Shown here: positions 36,837 to 46,429 of the stretch, piece by piece | How positions within the stretch are numbered: position 1 is the stretch's first letter | Layout of the letters: each line of letters opens with the position of its first letter | DNA from: Halieaceae bacterium | GTDB lineage: Bacteria; Pseudomonadota; Gammaproteobacteria; Pseudomonadales; Halieaceae | Reading direction: 5' to 3' | Assembly (NCBI GenBank): GCA_024640505.1 | Contig: JAHEEV010000001.1 | Span: 55,960 to 119,959, forward strand | Length of the DNA: 64,000 nt | Notes under the pieces: model-generated | The model's input: only the letters and a program-made list of their open reading frames with translations | What the model was told of the DNA's origin: nothing | The model's database searches: none | Position numbers and translations under genes: made by a program

Positions 36837-39800
36837 TGCAGTATCTCCGTTTGCGTGGATTCCACGTTGCCGGCCTCATCACGCGAATAGAAATCGAGGA
36901 TGGCCGTTCCTTTTTTGTCCACCAGGATGGACAGGGGGTCGCCGTAGGCCTGCCAGTCGCCCCCGTTATCTCCCCCCGCGGTCAGCACTGCCTGCCCGGT
37001 CAGGCGGAAGTGGGTGGTGGCGGGTTCGTTGGCCTGCAGGGTGATGTCGTGCTGGCTGGAACCCTTGACCCGGGTGACGGCCGATGAAAAGGCGGTCGAC
37101 GGTGGGGTTGAGTCGGGACCGTCTCCGCCGTCGGCTGCCCCGGTCACCGTCGACTGGTCGCTGTTCAGGTAGAGGGAAGTGCCCGAGGCCCAGTACGCCC
37201 GCAGCGCGTTGGTTGCCAGGGTGTTTGCAGCCAGCGCTTCAGGCGTGCCGCCATCAGCCGACCCGCTGAGCGTCTCCGTCACCCAGCTGCCGGAAATGAG
37301 GCGATTACCCACCAGCTCATTGACCGATCGATGCACGGTGAAGGGCTGTCCCTCAAGATCCAGGCCGGCCAGCAGTGGGGTGGCGGGAAGGGACCTGGCC
37401 CTTTGCCACCGGGCCGTGGAGGCCGGGCGCAGCATGTACCGGTCACCCCAGTGAGCCATCAGGTCGCCATTGTCACTCGCAATAGCCCCCTGACTCGTGC
37501 GGTCGGGAATCCGGTTGGACCGGGATTCCAGGGTCTCCCACGCTGACCAGGCGGTCGCCGCGAAATCGTACCGGATGGACTCGATACTGACGTCACTCCC
37601 GTTGTGCCACACCACCAGGCCGCCGGCGCCATGCACTGCCGCGCGTGGCTGATAGTTCTGGATGCCGAGGCCATTATCTTCCCGGAGGCCGTATTCCAGG
37701 TACTCCGCAGTCTCGGAAGTACTCCATCCGGCGCCAGGGTCAAAGGCGGCTAACCAGACATCGTACTCGAACCCTCCGAGGGAAAATGGTTGGGGGTCGT
37801 AGGTGTTGTAACGCTCCCAGGCGGCGAGCAGGTGTCCCTCCCGAGAAACGTCGCAGCTTAGATTGCCCGTATCCCCGACATTGTTCGCCACTTCCAGATT
37901 GTGCTCCACACCCCAGCCCTGCCGGGGATCGAATTGCCGTGCCAGGGCGGTGGCGCCGTTGGGATCATAATAGTTGTTGAATAGGTGCAGGCGATTCTGG
38001 CGCCAACAGATCCAGGCCTGCCCGGCGGCATTGAATTCCACGTGACTGACGCCGACGACATCCCCGTCCACCTGGTTGTTGCCCGAATAGTTCTCCACCG
38101 CAATCGCCGGCAGGAAACCCTGATCGAAAGGCCGATAGGACGCGTAGAGGCTGCGTCCCCCGGTGGGGCCGGTGGCCCAGGTGGCGAGCAGATTGCCGGC
38201 GTCATCGATCGTGGCTTGCATGAACTGGTGCGGGTGAAGACTTTCACTCACGAGCTCGGCGGCGCCCCAGCCGCTGACGGGCCGGTAGATCCAGGCGTAG
38301 AGCCGGGAGTGATCGCTCTCCACGCGCTCTGCCAGGATGGCTGCCTCGCCCAGTCGACCCTGCGCGATGACCGTGCGTGAAGGATCGAAAGACGTCAGCT
38401 CATCCGGCACCCTGCCCGGGCCGCGCCAGCTTTGTGGGGCGGGGCTGGCGGCGACCACCGCTGGGGGCACCGGGGTGTCCGCCGCTCCCGCGACCGCGAC
38501 GGAATAGTGATAGGTGGTGCCCTGGGCGAGCCCCTCATGCGCGAAGTATCGACCTGCAATTCGCTCCCGGTTCCAGTCTGCCAGCGACAGGCCCGGACTG
38601 GTGGTCCAGTACAGGTCGTATGCCTCGATGCCGGGAAGTCGTTCCCACAGCACCAGGATGTCGTCGACACCGGTGAGGGCCGCCAGTTGCGGCGCGGCGA
38701 CGGGAGGCGGGGCGGCGGCTACCGTGATGGTCAGGGTGGTCGAGGTTTCATCTCCCCGGTCGTCCGTCGCGGTGTACTGCAGCACGACGATCGCCTCCTG
38801 TTCGGTGAAGGGCGCGGTAAAAAATGTAGCGCTGCTGCCCGGGTCATCGATGACCACATCGGGACCGGAGAGCTGCGTCCAGGACACCGCGACCACTTCG
38901 CCATCCGTGTCGGTGTGTGTCGCCGTTACAGGCACGGTGGCACCGCCAGTGGCTTCCAGGTCCTCCCCCACTTCCACAAGCGGCGGCGCGTTGAACTTGG
39001 CGGTGGCGATCTGCTGGTCCCCCAGGTAAAAGTACTCGTTGCCATAGTACGTGCCCGCCTCATCGTACTCTCCGAGCAACAGGCCGGCCCTGGAATAGAC
39101 ATAGTTCGTGATCCGATTATTGTCCGAGTGATTGATCTTTCTGACCCGATGATGGTCGGCGTCGTACTCTGATGAAAAACTGCCCGAATGCAGGGGCTCC
39201 GTGTTTCCCGCTTCATTTCTGGCACTTCTCTGGGCAAAGGTCATATTGTCCGCGTCATCGAACAGCTGCTGTCGCGTGGTGAATACCTCGGTCGGCAGGC
39301 CCGAAATCGGGTCGAAGATGGCGTCGTCGCTGTAGGCGATATTGCCGCTGTTATCGTGGGTGAATATCCGTCGGGCCGTGCTGTTGCTGTAAGTGACCTG
39401 GTCGAGCATCAGTCCCTGGTACTGGTAATACTGGCTGCGGCCAACCGCGGCGGGGTCATCCTTGCGGGTGAAATTGCCAAAGGCATCGTAGTGATAGCTG
39501 GCGTCGCCCCAGGGACCCGCCGCCGTTGTGAGGCGATGCAGGCCGTCATAAGCCATGGTGCGATTGCGCGCAGGGTCGACCAGGTCGCTGATGGCAGTCA
39601 CGTTACCGGCGGCGTCGTAATCATAGTCCAGGTGCGTGAACGTGCCGATGCTGATGCGGTCTACCTGGTGCCTCGCTGTACTGGCGTACTGCGCGGTCTG
39701 GCCATTGGCGTACTCCAGGCGGTCAAGGCCACCGTCCGGGAAGTAGCTTACGCCTGAGAGGTAGGGCATGGCCCGGGTCGCCCTGCCCAGCGCATCCGGT

Positions 39801-42679
39801 GCATAGTCAACGGTTCTGCCCGAGGGATACGTCAGTGAGGTGATGTGATCGAGGGCATCGAGGGCGTAAGCCAGGGTGAATGTGGTGTCGCCCAGGGAAA
39901 TCTCCTCGCGCGTCAGCCTGCCATTTTCGTTATAGGTGTAGTGGCGTGTTGCAAAGCCATTGGCGATGGTGACGAGGTTACCGTCTGCATCATAGAGGTA
40001 GCTGGCGTCCAGGGCATTATCGACGTAGTCGATGGCGACAGGGCGGTTCACGGCATCGTAGGCGAAGAGAACCCGGTTGCTGCTACCACGCTGGCGCCAG
40101 GTCATGTTGCCCAGGATATCGCGGCCGAAGGTGATGAGGCCGTTGCCGGCGGGACTGTCGATGGCCGTCAGTTGCAGTCGGTCATTGTAGCTGTAGGTTC
40201 GCGTGTAGCCGAGGTACTGGGCGGGATCCTGCGGGTCCAGGCCGCCCTGGAACAACGCGGTCACATGACCGTAGGCATCCCGCTCCATGTGGGTGCCGAC
40301 CCCTTCCGGTGATATCGTCCAGGCCAGGAAGCGGCGCTGTGGTGATCCGTAGACCTGGTAACGGTAGTCGGTGAGATTGCCGTTCTCGTCGGTGTGCAGT
40401 TCGCGGTGGGCCCCGTCGTAGTCGATGCGGCGGACGCTCCCATCCTGGTTGATGGCCTGCCGTAGTCGCCCGATGGCGTCATATGCCCGGCGCGTTCCGC
40501 GGGGGGAATTGATGTCCGACTCGAATATGCGACGCCCCAGGGCATCGTGCCCGAACTGGCGGACCAGGGTTTCCCCGGAGACCAGGTCGCGACGGACTAT
40601 CCCTGTCTCGCGGCCGAAGCCATCCCAGCTGATGTCCTCGGCATAGGGTGCGCGGCTCAGGAGCTTACCCGTCGCGCTGTACGTAATCACCACATCCTGT
40701 CCCAGCGGGTAGTCGATCGCGGTGATCCGGTTCAGGCCGTCATAGCTGAAAGCGGTGGTGTTGCCGCGCCCGGATGTCCGCCCGGCTATGGTCCCGCTGC
40801 TGTTCACGGCACGGGTGATGCGGGAGCCATCCGGCAGCTCCTCCTGCCTGGGTGTGCCGCGGAAATAGTCGCTGTAGAGGGCGGTGTGGCCCAGGGCATC
40901 CGCCACGGATGCCACATCCCCCTCACCGGTGTAGGTGTACCGTGTTATCACACCAAAGCGATCCTCGCTCTCCAGTCGGCCGGCATCGTCGTAGGTGCGG
41001 GTAATCGTTCCGGCGGAGACCCCGTCCCGGGTGACCGTTTCCACTTCGGGGAGGCCGATGAGCCAGCCCGAGGTGTCGTTGCGGTAGCTCGTGTCGGTGA
41101 TCCGGTTCCCTCCTTCAGAAGGATAGATGGCCCACTCGGTGGTCCTGCCCGGGTTGCCGAAGGCGTCGTATGCTTCGTAATCGATGGCATAGTTGTACCC
41201 GTCCACCTGCTCGATGACCCGGGTCAGCACCGGCGCATAGGTTTCTTCGTCCCACAGGGCTGAGAGGATGCCCCCGCGGTAGATCTCCCCGGAGATCGGG
41301 CGGTTGCTCCAGGAATTGCTGACCGATCGCAGTAGCGTGAGATCCCCCCCGTTGTCCTCCCCGAAGTAGCGGTGGACGATCTTCAATCCCATCTGCCACA
41401 GAATGTCGTGAGTACCCACCAGGGCCCAGTAACCCACATGGTAGACGTGCTCCTCTCCAACGGGCGTGACGATGCGGGTGAAATCCGCCAGGCGGCCCGC
41501 GTTCTCCGGCAGTGGCTGTACCCCCAGGTCGGCGAAATCCGTGTGCCCGGGATGGAACTCCCAGGACCAGGTGCCGGCGGCATGGCCCGGGTTCTCCTGG
41601 ATTTTCTGTGCGATGGTCACGATACGAAAGTCCGGATTGGGCAGGTAGGGCCGCACCCACTGGTAGTGGTAGTTGACGACACCACCCGCCGGGTAGGTGA
41701 CCTGGACCAGCCGGTTGTAGTCCGGTTCGGTCATCGTCGAGCCATAGGCGTAGCGCCAGCGCGTGCCGTCGGGCCGCACCACGGCAACCAGCTGGTAGTG
41801 ATCCACCGCGCCCCAACCCGAGGCTGCCTCCTCGAGTGGTGCGTATTCGTAGCCCCATACCTGCCCGTTGGCCGTTACGCGAGCGAGGCGGGCATTGGCG
41901 CTGGCGGCGGTGACCGGTGCGCCGCCCGCGTCCACGTAATCGAAGCTGACCTGGCGGCCATCGGAGGCCTCCAGCCCGGTCGCCAGCTTGATGCCACTGG
42001 CGATCTCCAGGTAGGTCACGTCGATGGTATTGCCGCTGGCATCGATGATGCGGCTGGCCAGCCAGGTTTCGACGAAGGGGGCTGGCTCGCCCGCGGCCCC
42101 GTCCTCGCCCTGCATGAAGACGTACTCGTCCATGTAGTAGGCGGTGCCGTCCGGGGCGGTAGCAACGATGCCGCGGGTGTAATCGGCAGGATCGATACAC
42201 GCTGCTTTCCAGTTTGATTTGGTGATGTAGGTGCCGTCGTTCAGTGCACTGCTGCGTACCAGCAGCTCCCGCCCGCCATCCGGCATTTCCAGGGAGGGGT
42301 TGTCCAGTGTGTCGTTACCGGGGGCAGGCTCACCGCCGCACAGTTGGTTGGCGTGCCCTGAACCGATGGTGACGCGACCGAAGTGCATGGTCCAGCCATA
42401 GCCGAACGGATTGGCATATCCGGGCGCACTCTGGGGCAGGTTGTAGTAGCGGGTGATGTTGATGTCCAGGCCGCCGTTGCCCGGTATGGACAGGTCCACG
42501 TAACTCAGCTGCAGATTACCGCTGAAGGGGTCGATGTTTTCGGTCGCATCCTGCCCCGCCGAGGTACGGAAGGGGTTCATGCCCGGCTCGGCGTAGAAAT
42601 CCCGGGTTTCGTCTTCTGCCATGACGGCGGGTGCGGCCAGCACCAGTGTAAGGATAGTGTTGCGAATGAGTCCGTTCAT
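36833..42679 (-). CDS. Exported RHS/YD-repeat giant protein lacking its core
   Basis: 1,948 residues. Signal peptide 1-21; the family N-terminal segment ENIDPFSGNLQLSYVDLSIP (~47-66); RHS/YD repeats over about 590-1230 (YDAFGNFTRKDD, YDGLHRL, YDADGNLV). In place of the usual core there follow a PKD-like domain (~1230-1325), an FN3-like domain (~1326-1413), a propeller-like tract (~1415-1855) and an Ig-like end (~1857-1948). The RHS core is in the next gene, overlapped by ATGA. Probably a secreted or surface shell that could package the core protein's C-terminal domain; the assembly is inference. Confidence 0.9.
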   Translation of the reverse strand: MNGLIRNTILTLVLAAPAVMAEDETRDFYAEPGMNPFRTSAGQDATENIDPFSGNLQLSYVDLSIPGNGGLDINITRYYNLPQSAPGYANPFGYGWTMHFGRVTIGSGHANQLCGGEPAPGNDTLDNPSLEMPDGGRELLVRSSALNDGTYITKSNWKAACIDPADYTRGIVATAPDGTAYYMDEYVFMQGEDGAAGEPAPFVETWLASRIIDASGNTIDVTYLEIASGIKLATGLEASDGRQVSFDYVDAGGAPVTAASANARLARVTANGQVWGYEYAPLEEAASGWGAVDHYQLVAVVRPDGTRWRYAYGSTMTEPDYNRLVQVTYPAGGVVNYHYQWVRPYLPNPDFRIVTIAQKIQENPGHAAGTWSWEFHPGHTDFADLGVQPLPENAGRLADFTRIVTPVGEEHVYHVGYWALVGTHDILWQMGLKIVHRYFGEDNGGDLTLLRSVSNSWSNRPISGEIYRGGILSALWDEETYAPVLTRVIEQVDGYNYAIDYEAYDAFGNPGRTTEWAIYPSEGGNRITDTSYRNDTSGWLIGLPEVETVTRDGVSAGTITRTYDDAGRLESEDRFGVITRYTYTGEGDVASVADALGHTALYSDYFRGTPRQEELPDGSRITRAVNSSGTIAGRTSGRGNTTAFSYDGLNRITAIDYPLGQDVVITYSATGKLLSRAPYAEDISWDGFGRETGIVRRDLVSGETLVRQFGHDALGRRIFESDINSPRGTRRAYDAIGRLRQAINQDGSVRRIDYDGAHRELHTDENGNLTDYRYQVYGSPQRRFLAWTISPEGVGTHMERDAYGHVTALFQGGLDPQDPAQYLGYTRTYSYNDRLQLTAIDSPAGNGLITFGRDILGNMTWRQRGSSNRVLFAYDAVNRPVAIDYVDNALDASYLYDADGNLVTIANGFATRHYTYNENGRLTREEISLGDTTFTLAYALDALDHITSLTYPSGRTVDYAPDALGRATRAMPYLSGVSYFPDGGLDRLEYANGQTAQYASTARHQVDRISIGTFTHLDYDYDAAGNVTAISDLVDPARNRTMAYDGLHRLTTAAGPWGDASYHYDAFGNFTRKDDPAAVGRSQYYQYQGLMLDQVTYSNSTARRIFTHDNSGNIAYSDDAIFDPISGLPTEVFTTRQQLFDDADNMTFAQRSARNEAGNTEPLHSGSFSSEYDADHHRVRKINHSDNNRITNYVYSRAGLLLGEYDEAGTYYGNEYFYLGDQQIATAKFNAPPLVEVGEDLEATGGATVPVTATHTDTDGEVVAVSWTQLSGPDVVIDDPGSSATFFTAPFTEQEAIVVLQYTATDDRGDETSTTLTITVAAAPPPVAAPQLAALTGVDDILVLWERLPGIEAYDLYWTTSPGLSLADWNRERIAGRYFAHEGLAQGTTYHYSVAVAGAADTPVPPAVVAASPAPQSWRGPGRVPDELTSFDPSRTVIAQGRLGEAAILAERVESDHSRLYAWIYRPVSGWGAAELVSESLHPHQFMQATIDDAGNLLATWATGPTGGRSLYASYRPFDQGFLPAIAVENYSGNNQVDGDVVGVSHVEFNAAGQAWICWRQNRLHLFNNYYDPNGATALARQFDPRQGWGVEHNLEVANNVGDTGNLSCDVSREGHLLAAWERYNTYDPQPFSLGGFEYDVWLAAFDPGAGWSTSETAEYLEYGLREDNGLGIQNYQPRAAVHGAGGLVVWHNGSDVSIESIRYDFAATAWSAWETLESRSNRIPDRTSQGAIASDNGDLMAHWGDRYMLRPASTARWQRARSLPATPLLAGLDLEGQPFTVHRSVNELVGNRLISGSWVTETLSGSADGGTPEALAANTLATNALRAYWASGTSLYLNSDQSTVTGAADGGDGPDSTPPSTAFSSAVTRVKGSSQHDITLQANEPATTHFRLTGQAVLTAGGDNGGDWQAYGDPLSILVDKKGTAILDFYSRDEAGNVESTQTEILQ

Positions 42680-42701
42680 TTGCGTTCCTTGTGTGGGTCG
42701 T

Positions 42702-43010
42702 TTAACGCCTTCTGCTGCCGGGCACGGTTATGGCGGGCCTGCCCGACGAACCCGGCCCCGTCCGGCCGGGCGGTCCCCGGCGATCCTGCCCCGGGTCGGG
42801 GCGATGGGCCATGGATGGACGTTGCTGGAGATTGCCAGGGCGCCCGGCGCGATACGCTTCCACGAGGCCGGCCGTTCTGTCTGAACCCGTCTGCCCCCGG
42901 TGGGACCGGATGTCTGTCGAGTGTTCCTTGAGGGAATCCGCCCGTGCCTGCAGCGAGAGCAGCGAGGAGAGAAGTACGACCGCGCCGATGGCGGATTTAC
43001 AGGTGCCCAT
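42702..43010 (-). CDS. Possible small exported protein ahead of the RHS gene
   Basis: 102 codons. The first 24 residues look like a real signal peptide (AIGAVVLLSSLLSLQARA, cleavage after ARA). AAGGA lies about eight bases before the ATG. The rest is Arg/Pro/Gly-rich and of low complexity, and the frame could be chance in GC-rich DNA. It ends 22 bases before the RHS start on the same strand, so it may be the first gene of the RHS operon. No homologue is recognised. Confidence 0.45.
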   Translation of the reverse strand: MGTCKSAIGAVVLLSSLLSLQARADSLKEHSTDIRSHRGQTGSDRTAGLVEAYRAGRPGNLQQRPSMAHRPDPGQDRRGPPGRTGPGSSGRPAITVPGSRRR

Positions 43011-43244
43011 GCGTCACATCCTTGTGTTGCTATGGTGGGTCATCGAACCGCAGCCTTTATCCACTGGCCCGGTCCATGTGCCCTATTTCTACGCCCACCG
43101 GTCGGCCCGGTCAATCCGTTGGCACGCAGTTGATGGACAATGAGCGGTTTTGCCGTGAGTGAATCTGCTCCGGACGCCATCACTCCCCTCGCGCGGGCGC
43201 AGGGTGTACCATACGGCGCTCACTGTTCTGCCCGGGGTCAACTC
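43011..43244. other. Divergent spacer before the alkylsulfatase
   Basis: This stretch separates the leftward RHS locus from the rightward alkylsulfatase gene and is likely to hold promoters for both. An open frame upstream of the alkylsulfatase start (from 43140) is an in-frame extension with no signal-like content. No repeat or operator is obvious. Confidence 0.4.
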
Positions 43245-45023
43245 ATGAGACTGACATCATTCCTGTCGAGACGGCTGCCCGCGACTGCCGCGCTGGCAGC
43301 TGCCGCTTTTTTCGTCGTGGCATGCAGCGATGTCGGCACGCCACCGGAAGCCGGTCCGGTCACCACGGCGGACGGTAAGGTGGTCGCCAGCCTCCAGGCG
43401 CAGAGCGCAGAATTCGAGCCCCGGGTCGTGAAGGTGACCGATGGCGTTTACGTGGCCGTGGGGTATGCCCTGGCCAACTCCATCCTGCTGGAAGGCGATG
43501 ACGGCGTGGTGATCGTCGATGTCACCGAGAGCGTCGAGGCGGCCCGCACGATCATGGCGGAGTTCCGCAAGATCACGGACAAGCCCGTGGTAGCGCTCAT
43601 CTATACCCATAACCACGCGGACCATGTCTTTGGTGGCAGGGGCTTCGTGCCGGAGGGCGAGGTGCCGGTCTACGCCCACGACACCACCAACTACTACATC
43701 AACCGCTTTGCCAATATCATCCGCCCGGCGATCTACACCCGCAGTACCCGTATGTTCGGCACGCTGCTGCCCCGCGGGCCGGGGGGCGTGGTCAACGCCG
43801 GTATCGGGCCTTTCCTCGACCAGGGCGGGCACTCCGGCGGCTCCATCGGCCTGATCCGTCCGAACCATACCTTCGCCGACGAGCTGGAGCTGGATATCGC
43901 GGGCATCCGCATACAGCTGGTCCACGCCCCCGGAGAGACCAACGACCAGATTTTCGTCTGGCTGCCGGACCGCAAAGTGCTGTTGCCCGGCGATAATGTC
44001 TACAAGGCGTTCCCCAATCTCTATACCATCCGCGGCACCCTCTACCGCGATGTGCTGCAGTGGTCGGGCAGTATCGACCGGATGCGTGCCCTGGAGCCCG
44101 AGCACCTGGTTCCCAGCCACACCGGACCCCTCAGCGGCCGTGGTGAGGTCATGGCCGTACTGACCGCGTACCGGGACGCGATCCAGTTTGTCCACGACCA
44201 GTCCATTCGCGGCATCAACCAGGGTCTCACCCCGGACGAACTGGTGCAGTCGGTGAAGCTGCCGCCGCAGCTGCGGGAGCACCCGTGGCTGGTGGAGCAC
44301 TACGGGACGGTAGAGTGGTCGGTGCGCAGTATTTTCAGCGGCTACCTGGGCTGGTTCGGGGGCGATTCCGCATTCCTCTCTCCGGTAGCTCCCGGCGAGC
44401 GCGGCAGTAAGATTGTCGCGCTGGCCGGCGGCGCGGATAAGGCGCTGGCTGCGGTTGAACAGGCCTTGGCCGCGGGCGAGTATCGCTGGGCCGCGGAGCT
44501 GGCATCGTACCTGATCGCCACGGGGGAGGGGGGCAACCGCCCTGCAACGCTCAAGGCAGAGGCCCTGCGCCAGCTGGGCTATGCCAGCATCAGCCCCAAT
44601 GGGCGCAACTACTATCTCACCCAGGCCGGGGAGCTGGAGGGCAGCCTGGCCGTCGAGCCCGCTGAGATCGAGGGTGACCAGCTGGTATTCGCCAAGTCAC
44701 TGCCCGTAGGGGAACTGTTGTCCTCCCTGCCGGTCAACCTCGACCCGGAGAAAGCAGCGGGGGTGAACTCCGCCATGAGCCTGCGTTTCACCGATACGGG
44801 CGAGGCCTTTACCCTGCAGGTGCGCAATAGTATTGCCCAGTTGATCCCGGGCGCGGTCTCGAGTGCGGCTCTCCAGGTAGAGACCCACAGCGACACCTGG
44901 GCGGATATCCTGCTGGGCGTTCGCGGCGTACCCGGCGCCCTGGCCTCGGGCGATATCCGGCTGGGCAATGGCGTGCGCGATGTGCCTGACCTGGTGAGTT
45001 TCCTGCTCATGTTCAAGTCGTAG
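43245..45023 (+). CDS. Lipoprotein alkylsulfatase (metallo-beta-lactamase fold)
   Basis: SdsA1/BDS1-type zinc alkylsulfatase, 592 residues, predicted to hydrolyse alkyl sulfate esters. Lipoprotein start ATG 43245 gives lipobox VVAC (Cys27). The zinc motif HNHADH lies at 122-127 and the following FGGRGFVPEGEVPVYAH is family-typical. The middle YRDAIQFVHDQSIRGIN and a C-terminal SCP2-like region are also as expected. Exported to the envelope. Two sulfatase types within 11 kb suggest use of sulfated surfactants or lipids. Confidence 0.9.
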   Translation: MRLTSFLSRRLPATAALAAAAFFVVACSDVGTPPEAGPVTTADGKVVASLQAQSAEFEPRVVKVTDGVYVAVGYALANSILLEGDDGVVIVDVTESVEAARTIMAEFRKITDKPVVALIYTHNHADHVFGGRGFVPEGEVPVYAHDTTNYYINRFANIIRPAIYTRSTRMFGTLLPRGPGGVVNAGIGPFLDQGGHSGGSIGLIRPNHTFADELELDIAGIRIQLVHAPGETNDQIFVWLPDRKVLLPGDNVYKAFPNLYTIRGTLYRDVLQWSGSIDRMRALEPEHLVPSHTGPLSGRGEVMAVLTAYRDAIQFVHDQSIRGINQGLTPDELVQSVKLPPQLREHPWLVEHYGTVEWSVRSIFSGYLGWFGGDSAFLSPVAPGERGSKIVALAGGADKALAAVEQALAAGEYRWAAELASYLIATGEGGNRPATLKAEALRQLGYASISPNGRNYYLTQAGELEGSLAVEPAEIEGDQLVFAKSLPVGELLSSLPVNLDPEKAAGVNSAMSLRFTDTGEAFTLQVRNSIAQLIPGAVSSAALQVETHSDTWADILLGVRGVPGALASGDIRLGNGVRDVPDLVSFLLMFKS

Positions 45024-45052
45024 CGCCTGCCTTCGCCCGAGGAGATTACCCC

Positions 45053-46429
45053 GTGAAAAAGATCCTGGTCACTGTCCTGCTCGTGCTGCTGCTGGCCGGC
45101 CTTGCCGCCAGTTACGCGCTCGGCAAGTTCGGCACGGCGGCGCGCGCCTGGTTGTTCGGCTATCCACTGGTGTTGATGGACGCCACCTCACGCGCCAGCG
45201 CGGCACACTTCGGCCCGGATGATCGCAACCGCTTTATTCACAGCTCGACGTTTCCCGACCACCGCTTCCGTGCCGTCGTCAAACCCAACAACGATACGCT
45301 CTACAGCGCTGCCTGGCTGGACCTCTCCGGGCAGCCGGTGGTGCTCTCCGTGCCCGACACCCAAGGGCGCTATTACGTGATGCCGCTGATGGACGCCTGG
45401 ACCAATGTGTTCGCCATGGTCGGGAAGCGCACGACCGGCACCGGGGCGGGTAGCTGGCTGATCGCCGGGCCGGACTGGGAGGGCGCGACCCCCGCCGGCC
45501 TGGAGCTGATTCGCAGCCCCACCGACCTGGTGTGGCTGCTGGGTCGCATCCAGACCAATGGCAGGGACGACGTGCCGGCGGTGACGACGCTGCAGCAGCA
45601 ATTTACCCTGGCGCCCCTGAGTCTCTGGCAGGAGGGTCGGCACAATCCCCCGCTGGAGACAGGTGCAGTACCCGCCGACCGGGAGGTGTCGCCCAAGGAG
45701 GAAGTGGCGCAACTCTCCGCCGCCGAATTCCTGGCCAGGATGACCCGTCTGATGCAGGCCCAGCCTCCGGCAGCTGCCGATGCGCCCGTCCTGGCGGAGT
45801 TTGCCGGGCTGGCCATCCTGCAGGGCCAGGTGTTCGATCTCGAACAGAGCGGGCCGGTGGAGCGATTGCTGATCGAGCGGGGCGTGGCGTACATGCGCGA
45901 TCATTTACCGGATGAGCTGGCGCGGCGCCGCACCGTGGAAAATGGCTGGTTTATCCCTCGCGGTTCCATCGGTAACTACGGGACCGATTACGGGATGCGA
46001 GCGGGCGTGGCCCTGGTCGGGCTTGGCGCGCTGCCGCCGGCGGAAGCGAGCTATCCCAGCACATCGGTCGACTCCGCAGGCAGACCCCTGTCGGGGGAAT
46101 ACCGCTACCGGATCCGGTTTGCCCCGGGAGAGACCCCGCCGGCGGATGCTTTCTGGTCGCTCACTCTGTACGACGACGAGGATTACCTGGTGGACAACCC
46201 GATCGGGCGCTACGCCATCGGTGACCGGGACCCGCTCGTCTATCAGCCGGACGGTTCCCTGGACCTGCTCATCCAGCACGAGCAGCCCCCGGCGCGTGCG
46301 AGCAATTGGCTCCCTGCGCCGGCGGGGAATTTTACCCTGACACTGCGCATCTATATGCCACGGGATGTTTTCCTGGAAGGAAAGTGGTCCCCACCCGCCG
46401 TGGAGCGACTGGAGGAGGGCGCACCATGA
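45053..46429 (+). CDS. DUF1254/DUF1214 protein
   Basis: 458 residues with an N-terminal signal or anchor (LVTVLLVLLLAGLAASYALG), then a DUF1254 domain (FIHSSTFPDHRFRAVVKPNNDTLYSAAWLDL) and a C-terminal DUF1214 domain (PADAFWSLTLYDDEDYLVDNP). The GTG start has GAGGAG ten bases upstream. The biochemical role of this family is not established. The stop overlaps the ATG of the LLM flavin oxidoreductase (ATGA), and two more DUF1214 proteins lie 2-4 kb on. Confidence 0.86.
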   Translation: MKKILVTVLLVLLLAGLAASYALGKFGTAARAWLFGYPLVLMDATSRASAAHFGPDDRNRFIHSSTFPDHRFRAVVKPNNDTLYSAAWLDLSGQPVVLSVPDTQGRYYVMPLMDAWTNVFAMVGKRTTGTGAGSWLIAGPDWEGATPAGLELIRSPTDLVWLLGRIQTNGRDDVPAVTTLQQQFTLAPLSLWQEGRHNPPLETGAVPADREVSPKEEVAQLSAAEFLARMTRLMQAQPPAAADAPVLAEFAGLAILQGQVFDLEQSGPVERLLIERGVAYMRDHLPDELARRRTVENGWFIPRGSIGNYGTDYGMRAGVALVGLGALPPAEASYPSTSVDSAGRPLSGEYRYRIRFAPGETPPADAFWSLTLYDDEDYLVDNPIGRYAIGDRDPLVYQPDGSLDLLIQHEQPPARASNWLPAPAGNFTLTLRIYMPRDVFLEGKWSPPAVERLEEGAP

